A stretch of 64,000 bases of DNA from Phocoena phocoena. Lineage: Eukaryota; Chordata; Mammalia; Artiodactyla; Phocoenidae. Below the pieces are notes generated by a model. That model did not search any database, was not told the origin of the DNA, and saw nothing but the letters and a program-made list of their open reading frames with translations. A program made the translations under genes and the position numbers. Shown piece by piece: positions 24,180-35,770 of this stretch (within the stretch, counting starts at the first letter, position 1; the number at the start of each line of letters is the position of its first letter). Where the stretch lies: positions 8,196,881 through 8,260,880 of the forward strand of contig NC_089223.1 in assembly GCF_963924675.1 (NCBI RefSeq), given 5' to 3'.

Positions 24180-24395
24180 GGAAAGAAGTGTGAGTTCAAA
24201 TCATGGAAAGCCTTGTTTGTCAAGCCAAGATTGAGCTATAAGGATAGGTGAAGAGGATCCACTGAAGAATTTTGATATGGGAAGTAGTACGTTCATATTT
24301 GCATGACAGGAAGTAACTTAGGCAGTAGAAGATGGAAGATGGTGTCAAGGGCCAGAGCAGAGTCAGGGAAACCAGTAAAAATGCTACTGTAGTAG
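24180..24395 (-). mobile_element. L2 LINE fossil, continued at 32200
   Basis: Follows the antisense L2 pattern (GAAAGCCTTGTTTGTCAAGC, GAAGAATTTTGATATGGGAA, TGCTACTGTAGTAGTCTCCC). The matching partner lies beyond the inserted L1 at 32200-33230. Confidence 0.5.
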
Positions 24396-24459
24396 TCTCC
24401 CAAGGCACAATCAATTCCCAAATTTGGCTGACTATTTGAAATTACCAAGGAAGCCTTTT
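24396..24459. mobile_element. hAT (MER5/MER20-type) fossil, left half
   Basis: CAATTCCCAAATTTGGCTGA then TTTGAAATTACCAAGGAAGC joins smoothly to CTTTTAAAATACAGGTTTTA at 32116, giving the usual order of these small hAT elements. The L1 insertion at 24460 split it. Confidence 0.5.
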
Positions 24460-25008
24460 CTTTTTTTTAATTTTTTTCATCATTAGAATATATTTTACAT
24501 TTATATAATAAAATATAGAAGACAATAAAAATAAGTGAGCATTGCTACAAACAACAGAAATAAAATTCATAAGCAATATTCAGCAAAACAAAGCAGACAT
24601 AAAATGATATATATTGTATGGTTTCTTTTTAAAAAATTCAAAACCGGGCAAAACAAATTTATGGCGAAGATAATGGTTACTTTGGGGGCAGAAAGGAGGG
24701 GCCATGACCAGGAAATGGTATGAGGAAGGCTTCCGAGGTGCTGGGAAAGTTCTGTCTCTTGATCTGAGCAGTGCTTATGCTAGTGGGAGTTCACATAACT
24801 CACATAAGTCATAAGTTTATAGTTAAACTTATGACTTATGCACTTTTCTCTGTGTTATAACTTATTAAGAAAGCTAACACAAAAGCCTTATTTAGTTCAC
24901 TAAGATCAACAATTGGCAAAGAATTACTGAATATTATTTTAGACACCTACAACGTTCAAGGAACTGCCTTAGGTGATCAAAGATTCCAAGTACATTCCAT
25001 TCTCAAAC
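24460..25008 (-). mobile_element. Putative L1 3'-transduced flank with outer poly(A)
   Basis: In the minus (L1) direction this follows the L1 poly(A) (T-run 25009-25020) and ends in a second A-rich tail, seen as TTTTCTTTTTTTTAATTTTTTT at 24456-24477. The target duplication of the L1 lies outside it (24445-24459), so it appears to have arrived with the L1. It contains an old L1M 3' end in the opposite direction (24535-24870), as ordinary genomic DNA would. A TATAAA-like hexamer lies upstream of the outer tail; no AATAAA was found. Confidence 0.65.
24535..24870 (+). mobile_element. Old L1M 3' end inside the transduced segment
   Basis: GATAATGGTTACTTTGGGGG, ACCAGGAAATGGTATGAGGA and TCTGTCTCTTGATCTGAGCA are the standard old L1 3' UTR landmarks. 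Confidence 0.65.
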
Positions 25009-25083
25009 TTTTTTTTTTTTGTATTAGTCATCCATTTTACATACATCAGTGTATCCATGTCAATCCCAATCGCCCAATTCATC

Positions 25084-25120
25084 CCACCACCACCACCACC
25101 CCCTGCTGCTTTCCCCCCTT
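25084..25120 (-). repeat. G-rich tract in L1 3' UTR
   Basis: On the L1 sense strand this is a run of GGTGGTGGTGGTGGG preceded by GGGGGGAAAGCAGCAGGGGG. It matches the guanine-rich 3' UTR tract known in mammalian L1s, which can form G-quadruplexes. Confidence 0.7.
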
Positions 25121-25213
25121 GGTGTCCATTCAGTTTTTCTCTACTTCTCTGTCTCAAATTCTGCTCAGTAAACCATTTCACCTGTCCCATTTTCTAGATT
25201 CCATGTACATGCG

Positions 25214-25448
25214 TTAATATACAGTATTTGTTTTCTCTTTCTGACTTACTTCACCCTGTATGACAGTCTCTAGATCCATCCACGTCTCTACAAATGACCC
25301 AATTTCGTTCCTTTTTATGGCTGAATAATATTCCATTGTATATATGTACCACATTTTCTTTATCCATTCATCTGTTGATGGGCACTTAGGTTGCTTCCAT
25401 GACCTGGCTATTGTAAATACTGCTGCAACGAACATTGGGGTGCATGTG

Positions 25449-25485
<37 letters not shown>

Positions 25486-28400
25486 AGTACGCAGGCCTTT
25501 CACTGTTGTGGCCTCCCTGTTGCAGAGCACAGGCTCCGGACACACAGACTCAGCGGCCATGGCTCACAGGCCCAGCCGCTCCGCAGCATGTGGGATCCTC
25601 CTGGACCAGGGCACAAACCCGCGTCCCCTGCATCGGCAAGTGGACTCTCAACCACTGCGCCACCAGGGAAGCCCGGAGTGCATGTGTCCTTTTGAATTAT
25701 GGTTTTCTCTGGGTATATACCCAGTAGTGGGATTGCTGGGTCATATGGTACTTCTTTAAGGAACCTCCATACTGTTCTCCATAGTGGCTGTACCAATTTA
25801 CATTCCCACCAGCAGTGTAGGAGGGTTCCCTTTTCTCCACACCCTCTCTAGCATTTGTTGTTTGTAGATTTTCTGATGATGTCCATTCTAACTGCTGTGC
25901 AGTGATACCTCATTGTAGTTTTGATTTGCATTTCTCGAATAATTAGTGATGTTGAGCAGCTTTTCATGTTCTTTTGGCCATCTGTATGTCTTCTTTGGAG
26001 AAATGTCTATTTAGGTCTTCAGCCTATATATGGATTGGTTTGTTTCTTTAATATTGAGCTACATGAGCTGTTTATATATTTTTGAGATTAATCCTTTGTC
26101 CGATGAGTCACTTGCAAATATTTTCTCCCATTCTGAGGGTTGTCTTTTTGTCTTGTTTATGGTTTCCATTGCTGTGCAAAAGCTTTTAAGTTTCATTAGG
26201 TCCCATTTGTTTATTTTTGTTTTTATTTCCATTACTCTAGGAGGTGGATCAAAAAAGATCTTGCTGTGATTTATGTCAACGGGTGTTCTTCCTATGCTTT
26301 CCTCTAAGAGTTTTATAGTGCCCGGTCTTACATTTAGGTCTTTAATCCATTTTGAGTTTATTTTTGTGTATGGTGTTAGGGAGTGCTCTAATTTCATTCT
26401 TTTACATGTAGCTGTCCAGTTTTCCCAGCAGCACTTATTGAAAAGACTGTCTTTTCTCCATTGTATATCCCTGCCTCCTTTGTCATAGATTAGTTGGTCA
26501 TAGGTGCGTGGGTTTATCTCTGGGCTTTCTATCCTGTTCCATTGATCTATACTTCTGTTTTTGTGCCAGTAACATATTGTCTTGATTACTGTAGCTTTGT
26601 AGTATAGTCTGAAGTCAGGGAATCTGATTCCTCCAGCTCCATTTTTTTCCTTCAAGACTGATTTGGCTATTCTGGGTCTTTTGTGTCTCCATACAAATTT
26701 TAGGATTTTTTGTTCTGCCTCTGTAAAAAATTCCATTGGTAATTTGATAGGGATTGCTTTGAATCTGTAGATTGCTTTGGGTAGTATAGTCATTTTCACA
26801 ATATTGATTCTTCCAATCCAAGAACATGGTATATCTCTCCATCTGTTTGTATCATCTTTAATTTCTTTCATCAGTGTCTTACAGTTTTCTGCATACAGGT
26901 CTTTTGTCTCCCTAGGTAGGTTTATTCCTAGGTATTTTATTCTTTTTATTGCAATGGTAAATGGGAGAGTTTCCTTAATTTCTCTTTCAGATTTTTCATC
27001 ATTAGTGTATAGTAATGCAAGAGATTTCTGTGTATTAATTTTGTATCCTGCAACATTACCAAATTCATTGATTAGCTCTAGTAGTTTTCTGGTGGCATCT
27101 TTAGGATTCTCTATGTATAGTATCATGTCATCTGCAAACAGTGACAGTTTTACTTCTTCTTTTCCAATTGTATTCCTTATATTTCTTTTTCTTCTCTGAC
27201 TGCCGTGGGCAGGACTCCCAAAACTATGTTGAATAATAGTGGTGACAGTGGACATCCTTGTCTTGTTCCTGCTCTTAGGAGAAACGCTTTCAGTTATTCG
27301 CCATTGAGAATGACGTTTGCTGTGGATTTGTCGTATATGGCCTTTATTATGTTGAAGTAGGTTCCCTCTATGCCTACCTTCTGGAGAGTTTTTATCATAA
27401 ATGGATGTTGAATTTTGTCGAAAGCTTTTTCTGCATCTACTGAGATGATCATATGGTTTTTATTCTTCAATTTGTTAATATGGTGTATCACATTGACTGA
27501 TTTGCGTATACTGAAGAATCCTTGTATCTCTGGGATAAATCCCACTTGATTATGGTGTATGATCCTTTTAATGTGTTGTTGGATTCTCTTTGCTAGTATT
27601 TTGTTGACGATTTTTGCATCTGTATTCATCAGTGATATTGGTCTGTAATTTTCTTTTTTTGTAGTATCTGTCTGGTTTTGGTATCAAGGTGATGGTAGCC
27701 TCACAGAATGAGTGTGGGAGTGTTCTTTCCTCTGCAATTTTTTGGAAGAGTTTGAGAAGGATGGGCGTTAGCTCTTCTCTAAATGTGTGATAGAGTTCAC
27801 CTGTGAAGCCATCTGGTCCTGGACTTTTGTTTGTTGGAAGATTTTTAATCACAGTTTCAATTTCATTACTTGTGATTGGTCTATTCATATTTTCTATTTC
27901 TTCCTGATTCAGTCTTGGAAGTTTATACCTTTCTAAAAATTTGTCCATTTCTTCCAGGTTGTCCATTTTATTGGCATAGAGTTGCGTGTAGTAGTCTCTT
28001 AGGACGCTTTGTATTTCTGCAGTGTCTGTTGTAACTTCTCCTTTTTCATTTCTACTTTTATTGATTTGAGTCCTCTCCTTCTTTTTCTTGATGAGTCTGG
28101 CTAATGGCTTATCAATTTTGTTTATCTTCTCAAAGAACCAGCTTTTACTTTTATTGATCCTTGCTATTGTTTTCTTTGTTTCTGTTTCATTTATTTCTGC
28201 TCTGATCTTTATGATTTATTTCCTTCTGCTAACTTTGGGTTTTGTCTGTTCTTCTTTCTCTGGTTCCTTTAGGTGTAAGGTTAGATTGTTAATTTGAGAT
28301 TTTTCTTGTTTCTTGAGGTAGGCTTGTATAGCTATAAACTTCCCTCTTAGAACTGCTTTTGTGGCATCCCATAGGTTTTGGATCATCGTGTTTTCATTGT

Positions 28401-29226
28401 CATTTGTCTCTAGGTATTTTTAAATTTCCTCTTTGATTTCTTCAGCGATCTCTTGGTTATTTAGTAACGTATTGTTTAACCTCCATGTGTGTTTGTTTTT
28501 TATGTCTTTTTCCCTGTAATTCATTTCTAATCTCATAGCATTGTGGTCAGAAAAGATGCTTGGTATGATTTCAATTTTCTTCAATTTACTGAGGCTTGAT
28601 ATATGACCCAAGATGTGATCTATCCTGGAGAATGTTCTGTGCACACTTGAGAAGAAAGTGTAATCTGCTGTTTGGGGATGGAATGTCCTATAAACATCAA
28701 TTAAATCTATCTGGTCTATTGTGTCATTTAAAGCTTGTTTCCTTATTAATTTTCTGTTTGCATGATCTGTCCATTGGTGTAAGTGAGGTGTTAAAGTCCC
28801 CTACTATTATTGTGTTACTGTTGATTTCCTCTTTTATAGCTGTTAGCATTTGCCTTATATATTGAGGTGCTCCTATGTTGGGTGCATATATATTTATAAT
28901 TGTTATATCTTCTTCTTGGATTCATCCCTTGATCATTATGTAGTGGCCTTCCTTGTCTCTTGTAACATTCTTTATTTTAAAGTCGATTTTATCTGATATG
29001 AGTATTGCTACTCCAGCTTCCTTTTGATTTCCATTTGCATGGAATATCTTTTTCCACCCCTCACTTTCAGTCTCTGTGTGTCCCTAGGTCTGAAGTGGGT
29101 CTCTTGTAGACAGCATATATATGACTGTTGTTTTTGTAACCATTCAGCAAGCCTGTGTCTTTTGGTTGGAGCATTTAATCCATTCACGTTTAAGGTAATT
29201 ATCGATATGTATGTTCCTATGACCAT
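25214..29226 (-). pseudogene. L1 ORF2 (endonuclease / reverse transcriptase), decayed
   Basis: ORF2p is the L1 enzyme that nicks target DNA and copies L1 RNA. It starts MVIGTYISIITLNVNGLN at 29226 (endonuclease). Further on come the finger/palm segment with [12 protein letters not shown] near 27830, the F-A-D-D catalytic motif at about 27127-27138 in a 398-codon open run (27255-26059), and the C-terminal tail ending in TNTVY at 25217. Stops and frameshifts break it into at least six blocks, and a SINE sits near the end. It is not functional as it stands. Confidence 0.9.
25449..25674 (-). mobile_element. CHR-type SINE inside L1 ORF2
   Basis: A full-length reverse copy with a 33-base T-run (25451-25483) as its poly(A). 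Flanked by GGGGTGCATGTG (25437-25448) and GGAGTGCATGTG (25675-25686). The long poly(A) suggests a young insertion. Confidence 0.94.
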
Positions 29227-29678
29227 TTTCTTAATTGTAGGTCCTTTTCTTCTCTTGTGTTTCCCACTTAGAGAAGTTCCTTTAGCATTTGTTGTAGAGC
29301 TGGTTTGGTGGTGCTGAATTCTCTTAGCTTTTGCTTGTCTGTAAAGCTTTTGATTTCTCCATGGAATCTGAATGAGATCCTTGCTGGGTAGAGTAATCTT
29401 GGTTGTAGGTTCTTCCCTTTCATCACTTTAAGTGTATCATGCCACTCCCTTCTGGCTTGTAGAGTTTCTGCTGCGAAATCAGGTGTTAACCTTATGGGAG
29501 TTCCCTTGTATGTTATTTTTCATTTTTCCCTTGCTGCTTTCAATACTTTTTCTTTAATTTTTGCCAGTTTGATTACTATGTGTTTTGGTGTGTTTCTCCT
29601 TGGGTTTATCCAGTATGGGACTCTCTGGGCTTCCTGGACTTGGGTGGTTATTTTCTTTCCCACATTAGGGAAGTTTTT

Positions 29679-30698
29679 TTTTTTTTTTTTTTACATAATG
29701 GGTTTATATTTAATATAGTACTTCTCACCATGGAGATGTTAGCAGTTTATAAAGATTTTTTTGTTTTTGTTAAACGTTAAATCTTTTCTCCATTTTAGTG
29801 TCAGTATAAAGTATTTTTTTACATTAAATCTTTTCTCCATTTCAACGTTAGATACATCGAATACATTTTCTAAACTTTTTCCCCCACAAAGAGATACGTT
29901 TTAATTTTTTGACCAACTGTATTTAATATCTAGGTACAATATTAACTTGGGAGATAACAAAACCAAAATGCATTAAAAATATGGAGAAAAGACTCCTCAG
30001 TGATGCAGGAGGCAGTGATTATAACTAAACAGTGGCAATTTCCTAGGATTCTGGGCAAGAGTTTTATTCTTATTGAGAATTCTGAAACTATGAAATATTA
30101 CTTATGCAGAGTTCAGCCATCTCACTTCTTTGACCTTCTTTCTAACTAGCAAATGCAAATTACAGACGGCATTTTTCAGTGCATTATTTGTTGTGAAGAA
30201 AACGTTTTGTTTTCCATTTAACATATCAGTTTGTTCCTATTTATAGGGAAATAACCAAGACTATGAAGCTACCCTATTTACTGTTTCTTGAGAACTTTCA
30301 GACACCAAAACTCAGTTCTGAACCTCAAAAGCACAAAGGTTTTCAGGGCAAGGTTTGATTCAGGAGGCCCTTCAAAGTCACATCTGTCCATTTCTCTTTC
30401 ATGCATATACCCCCAAACAAGCACAAATGCCTGTAATGCTGAGAACCACACCTAACAAGAGAGCGATTGCATCTCCGGCTTCTACTGCTTCAACAACAGG
30501 CAGCACCAGAAGCAATGAAAAGAGAACTAGGAACAATTGTGTTGAAACTGAGATCATGATTTTGAGATCTTGAGGTGACTGGTTCTTAAAGGCTGAAGGT
30601 TCCAAAGAAAGCGGTTTTTGTTTAATTCTACCAGTTCAGGATGCTAAGGCTAAGCTCCACGTGACAGCACCTTCCAGGAAGCAGCCATTACAGGAATC
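29679..30698 (-). pseudogene. SMIM30: SMIM30 processed pseudogene (retrocopy)
   Basis: SMIM30 is a small single-pass membrane microprotein of 59 residues. The minus strand from 30557 encodes a near-complete copy: an N-terminal signal/hydrophobic stretch with LLLVLPVVEA, then VEAGDAIALLLGVV and SITGICACLGVYA. Codon 53, normally arginine CGA, is TGA (30399-30401), an apparent CpG C-to-T change. The last six codons follow in frame and the native stop is at 30378-30380. No introns are present; the ATTAAA signal (29709-29714) precedes a 19-base poly(A) (T-run 29674-29692). It is flanked by 16-bp direct repeats CATTAGGGAAGTTTTT at 29663-29678 and 30699-30714. It was pasted into L1 ORF1 by L1 machinery. 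Confidence 0.93.
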
Positions 30699-31220
30699 CA
30701 TTAGGGAAGTTTTTGACTATAATCTCTTCCAATATTTTCTCAGGTCCTTTATCTCTCTGTTCTCCTTCTGGGACCCCTATAATGTGAATATTGGTGTGTT
30801 TAATGTTGTCCCAGAGGTCTCTTAGGCTGTGTTCATTTCTTTTCATTCTTTTTACTTTATTCTGTTCTGTAGCAGTGAATTCCACCATTCTGTCTTCCAG
30901 GTCAGTTATCCATTTTCTGCCTCAGTTATTCTGCTATTGATTCCTTCTAGCGTAGTTTTTCTTTTCAGTTATTGTATTGTTCATCTCTGTTTGTTTGTTC
31001 TTTAATTCTTGTAGGTCTTTGTTAAACATTTCTTTCATCTTCTCAATCTTTGCCTCCATTCTTTTTCCGAGGTCCTGGATCATCTACACTATCGTTATTC
31101 TGAATTCTTTTTATGGAAGGTTGCCTATCTCCACTTCATTAAGTTGTTCTTCTAGGGTTTTATCTTGTTCCTTCATCTGGTACACAGTCCTCTGCCTTTT
31201 CATCTTGTCTATTTTTCAGT
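30699..31220 (-). pseudogene. L1 ORF1, decayed
   Basis: ORF1p is the L1 RNA-binding chaperone. The visible run MVEFTATEQNKVKRMKRNE, then DLWDNIKHTNIHIIGVPEG and EKILEEIIVKNFPN (30888-30700), is the RNA-recognition region. The N-terminal coiled coil lies at about 31220-30900. The rest continues past the SMIM30 retrocopy, from about 29660 down to 29240, in broken form. Confidence 0.8.
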
Positions 31221-32105
31221 GAATGTGGTTTCTGCTCCACAGGCTGCAGGACTGTAGTTCTTCTTGCTTCTGCTGTCTGCCCTCTGGTGGATGAGGCTAT
31301 CTAAGAGGCTTGTGGAAGTTTCCTGATGGGAGGAAATGGTGGTGGGTAGAGCTGGCTGTTGCTCTGGTGGGCAGAGCTCAGTAAAACTTTAATCCGCTTG
31401 TCTGCTGATGGGTGGGGCTGGGTTCCCTCCCTGTTGGTTGTTTGGCCTGAGGCAACCCAACACTGGAGCCTACCCGGGCTCTTTGGTGGGGCTAATGGCA
31501 GACTCTGGGAGGGCTCACACCAAGGTGTACTTCCCAGAACTTCTGCTGCCAGTGTCTGTGTCCCCATGGTGAGCAACAGCTGCACCCTGCTTCTGCAGGA
31601 GACCCTCCAACACTAGCAGGTAGATCTGGTTCAGTCTCCTATGGGGTCACTGCTCCTTCCCCTGGGTCCCCATGTGCACACTACTTTGTGTGTGCCCTCC
31701 AAGAGTGGAGTCTCTGTTTCCCCCAGTCCTGCCGAAGTCCTGCAATCAAATCCCGCTAGCCTTCAAAGTCTGATTTCCTAGGAATTCCTCCTCCCGTTGT
31801 CAGACCCCCAGGTTGGGGAGCCTGATGTGTGGCTCAGAACCTTCACTCCACTGGGTGGACTTCTGTGGTATAAGTGTTCTCCAGTTTGTGAGTCACCCAC
31901 ACAACGATTATGGGATTTGAGTTTATTGTGATAGCACCACTCCTACCATCTCATTGCGGCTTCTTTGTCTTTGCATGTGGGGTGGCTTTATGGTGAGTTC
32001 CAGTGTCTTCCTATTGATGATTATTCAGCAGTTAGTTGTGATTCTGGTGTTCTCGAAAGAGGGAGTGACAGCATGTCCTTCTACTCCACCATCTTGAACC
32101 AATCT
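31221..32105 (-). promoter_or_regulatory. L1 5' UTR (internal promoter region)
   Basis: GC-richer sequence between ORF1 and the L1 5' end, at the position of the L1 internal pol II promoter. Its sequence differs from the CpG-rich 5' UTR of the 37.6-kb L1, so the two belong to different L1 subfamilies. Confidence 0.6.
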
Positions 32106-32200
32106 CCAAGGAAGTCTTTTAAAATACAGGTTTTAGAGCCCTGCCTTGAGTTTTCTGACTCCGTCTGGGTCACCAGGTGCATGTGATAATGGGCTAGGTG
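32106..32200. mobile_element. hAT (MER5/MER20-type) fossil, right half
   Basis: TTTTAAAATACAGGTTTTAG, CCTTGAGTTTTCTGACTC and GTCTGGGTCACCAGGTGCAT continue the element interrupted at 24459. Confidence 0.45.
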
Positions 32201-33230
32201 TAGAATTCTCCTGCCTGGATGAGAGGCTATGAGGAAGCACCAGTGAGGGTGGGAGAGATTTATGAGATACTTAAGCAGCAGAATGAACAGGTGATCTTCA
32301 AGGGCAAGGAAAGATGATGAGACAATCCACAGGACATGCAGGTACAGGTGAGCATTAGGTAGTTAGATATAGATGTAGGGTTTGCCAGGGAGAGCTCTAG
32401 ACTGAAGGCCTAAGAATGAACCTGGGAAATAATGTTTAAATCTGACTCAGAAGGAAGAGACCTCAAAGGAAATGGAAGAGAGGCCAGAGAAATAGGAAGA
32501 TAAGAACAATTCAAAATTCATTCAAGCATGTAATGGGGAAAGTCTGGCTTGTGGACAGAGCATAAAGGGCCTAAATTCCAAGAAAATAAGTTTTGATTGT
32601 ATATTGTCAGCAAAAGTGGGGGAGAGCAAAACAATAACAGCAAACGGTTTGCTTACTTGAGTCAAGACTATGCTATGATCAGGTTTGTTTTGGGGGAACA
32701 TCATTCTATCACTGGTAGAAAGGAGATGGAGAGAGGGTGAGTCTAGAGGTGGGAGAACAGCTTGAAATTGTGTGGCTGTAATAAGGGCCTAATCTAAAGC
32801 ATTGGGGGGTGCGGTGGACACAAGACACCCGTTTCAAGAGCGATGTCTAAGGCAGAATGTGAGTCCCAGCGGGAATGGTAAAGGTGGAGGAGTTAAGGGC
32901 AAACTAAGGCTTCCAGCTTGGCAGACCGGTGGCCGGCAAACTAAAGTTGGAGAGGGTAGAACGTAGACAAAGTTTTGGTGATGATGTTGTGAGCGTGGGC
33001 AATTTCAGGCACCCTATGGTTTTTCACGGGTAGTGAGAAATATGACTCTATTGCTCTGCCAATAGGTTGAGGCTAGGAGTTATGAGTTAGAAGCCATCAG
33101 CAGTATGGGAACTGAAGTAAAAGACAGTCACCCAGGCAGATACATATTTAGCAAGAATAAGCGACGACCAGTGGTGATTGTCAGGAGAGGGTGAACACGG
33201 TACTCAGAATCAGATCTAATGCTACAGATG
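32201..33230 (-). mobile_element. L2 LINE fossil (antisense)
   Basis: AGCATTAGGTAGTTAGATAT, AGGGAGAGCTCTAGACTGAA and GAAGCCATCAGCAGTATGGG mirror the antisense L2 order. Strongly diverged. Confidence 0.5.
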
Positions 33231-33784
33231 CTGCCTGATCTACACCAAGTGCAGGGAGACATACATTCTTTATTCTAAATATTACTCAGTATACTCAGTG
33301 AATCAATCAGTTTGTTTTTTGTTTTTTTGGCAATCACATCACACTGACATTTCATACTGTGTTAGGAGTTAACTAAAATCCATGCATATTTTAATTGAAC
33401 TATTATTAATTAATTTTGGTCTCCTCTTGACCATGGACCTAAGTAGAGGACTTTCCAATTATACTGATTCCATCAGACGTGATGCTTTTGTTGCAAGAAA
33501 CAGACTACTGCACTGAAAGTAGTTTATCCTATGATGACATTTATTTCCCTCTCATAACTATAAGTCCAGAGGTCTGTGTGTTGAGGGTTGGCTCAGCAGA
33601 TGAGCAACGATGAGGAACTGAGTCTTTTTCCTCCTTTAGCTGCCAACCTCAGCGTGTCAGCGGTACATTCATCAAGGGCAAAAGGTGATGGTGGCAGCGC
33701 CCCGCATTCTGCTTTCATATGAGAACATCTGATAGCAGGATGGGGGCAGGGGCATGTTGACCCAGAGGCCTACTCTCTTTCTTT
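33231..33784. other. Probable ancient repeat, family not assigned
   Basis: TTTATTTCCCTCTCATAACT then GTCCAGAGGTCTGTGTGTTG and GGTTGGCTCAGCAGATGAGC have the feel of a dispersed ancient mammalian repeat. No gene. Confidence 0.35.
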
Positions 33785-34005
33785 CTTTATTAAAATTTAA
33801 ATAATAATTTACATACAGTAAAATGCATACATTTTAGGGGTACAGTTGAAAGAGTTTTGACAAATGCATACACCCATATAACCCACTTCCCTATTGAGAG
33901 CATTTTCATCACCCTGGGGTAGTTTCTTCGTCAGTCATCACCACTGCTGCCACCCCGAACCCCACCCAGAGGCAACCACAGCTCTGATCTCTTAAATCAT
34001 TCTCT
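33785..34005 (-). mobile_element. Old L1 3' region (antisense)
   Basis: ATTTACATACAGTAAAATGC, TTTGACAAATGCATACACCC and ATTTTCATCACCCTGGGGTA, then GCAACCACAGCTCTGATCTC, are the antisense landmarks of old L1 3' ends. Confidence 0.65.
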
Positions 34006-34269
34006 TTTTGGTAATCAGGCATGAAAATATTTCCCAGAGCCCTCTGCCCCCAGCACACTTTCCCTTACATCTCCTTGGCCCGAACTGGGTCACAGCTGAC
34101 CTTTAAGTCAATCACTGACTAAAGAAGATAGTATTATAGACCATTTATGACTCATCCATCTGTTGGGGCCCGTCTGACCTAAGCACACTGCTGCAGACCC
34201 AAATACAACTGGGTTTTGGGGGTTTTTTTACAGCAAGAAAGAATAGGGAAAGGGCTATATACACACACA

Positions 34270-35770
34270 CCATTTTGTTGGTCTACATATCCAGCCATCC
34301 AGTGTCTGACCTATTCTTCCAGCTTTATTTCACTCACAGAAGTGCTAAGTATGTGCTCGTTCAAGCCAATGATTAAAATACTGAGAATGACACAAACAGA
34401 TGTAGAGATCTCCCCTGAACTGAACAGCAATCTATGTTCCAACACTCTGGTCAAAGTTCTTCATCCTGGTCCAAATGCAACCAGATCTGTATTTGTCTGG
34501 GTCCCCAATTTTCATTTAGCCCACAAGGGTATCATGAGAATGTCATCCAACACTTGGGCTCCTCCACTGGGGCACACAGAGGTGTGTCAGTGGATAGGTT
34601 TAGTACTTTTTCCCTCTAAAAGCCCTTTTCTCTGTCTCAGTATGTTTTATGAGCCTCAGATTGTTCTCAGCTCAGATATTTCGAGTCCCTGTCACTGTTG
34701 TGTATTTATCACTTGTTCTGTGCCTGTTTACTCTTTTTGTATACATCCTTCTAAAAGCTGAGCTCATGAGAATGACACCTTGTTTTTCTTAGCTGCTCTT
34801 CCATTCTTCCTATTTTTCAGTATGTTAATGATATCACTGTGAACCTCCCAATCCCTTTTCAATCCAGCTTCCTTTTGGCTTATATCTAATGTTTCTACGG
34901 TCTTAGGAATTTTAGAAAAATCTGCTTTCTAAACAATGTCCAGGTTTACATATCTAACCATGGCTAGCACATTCTTTATTGTTATGGATCTTAAAATGGC
35001 CCTGGTACAGCCCATTAAACTAATTTCCAAAACTTCCATTCAATCCTTATTGGTTATAATTAGGTCCAGAAAACCATGCTTCCTTGTTGCATTATTTACC
35101 ATCTCAGAGGTAAGACTATCAGCAAGATCAGTAAAAAAACTGCATTAAGTGCTTCCCTGGTGGCGCAGTGGTTGAGAGTCCGCCTGCCAATGCAGGGGAC
35201 ATGGGTTCGTGCCCCGGTCCGGGAAGATCCCACATGCCGCGGAGCGGCTGGGCCCGTGAGCCATGGCCGCTGAGCCTGCACGTCCGGAGCCTGTGCTCCA
35301 CAACGGGAGAGGCCACAGCAGTGAGAGGCCCGCGTACCACACACAAAAAAAGAAAACCGCATTAAGTATTCTGCTTTAACAGAATGATGCTTCAGAGTAT
35401 AGACATGGAGTTCCCAATGATGACATTTATCTGCCTCTAGGCCAGATTTGAAACTTGCATTAGGAGAGTAGCAGTCATATTCATCCACCTAAGATATCTG
35501 CATTTGACTCCCTCAGTGTTTTCAGTTTATGTATCTTGTACTCTCATGCTTAAACCTAGTAGCTCAAGGATTTCCATGCAGGGCACTCTTCCAAAGATCT
35601 CAACAGGTGTTATTTTATTTCTACAGCATGGAAGCTCCTGTTGGTGTATTCTAGTGATTATTTGTATCTCAGCAAGTTTGTCTTGCTTAGGAGATGATAT
35701 TTATCTATTTTCATTCTATTTTAGGTTTACCATATTATCTTATCAGCCCTAGTTAAAACGTATATGTGTT
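34270..35770 (+). mobile_element. CR1/L3 LINE fossil, split by a SINE
   Basis: Orientation is given relative to the common consensus reading and is uncertain. Landmarks in order: CCAATGATTAAAATACTGAG, TTTAGCCCACAAGGGTATCA, TGTCATCCAACACTTGGG, ATTAGGTCCAGAAAACCATG and GGTAAGACTATCAGCAAGAT. The 181-codon open frame at 34216-34761 lies in this fossil and is not taken as a gene. Confidence 0.55.
35151..35352 (+). mobile_element. CHR-type SINE
   Basis: A full-length copy inside the CR1/L3 fossil, flanked by AAAACTGCATTAAGT (35136-35150) and AAAACCGCATTAAGT (35353-35367). Confidence 0.95.

Larger units (their letters stand above)
25009..32105 (-). mobile_element. L1, full-length, minus strand
   Basis: Complete from the 5' end (CAAGATGGTGGAGTAGAAGG, read on minus from about 32095) to the 3' poly(A) at 25020. 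In the L1 direction: 5' UTR 32105-31220, ORF1 region about 31220-29240 (split by a SMIM30 retrocopy), ORF2 29226-25214 (split by a SINE), and a 3' UTR with a G-rich tract at 25084-25120. ORF1 and ORF2 both carry stops and frameshifts. Direct repeats CCAAGGAAGCCTTTT (24445-24459) and CCAAGGAAGTCTTTT (32106-32120) bound the L1 plus about 550 bases of extra 3' sequence. Confidence 0.93.

Noticed and set aside
24460..25008. Reading the L1 as ending at 25020 with separate local DNA beyond
   Set aside because: The 5' flank of the L1 has no match next to 25008, while a 15-bp match lies at 24445 and the split hAT fossil rejoins there.
34216..34761. A 181-codon plus-strand open frame, one of the longest outside L1
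   Set aside because: It lies within a CR1/L3 fossil, and the product has no domain, no membrane plan and no splice context.
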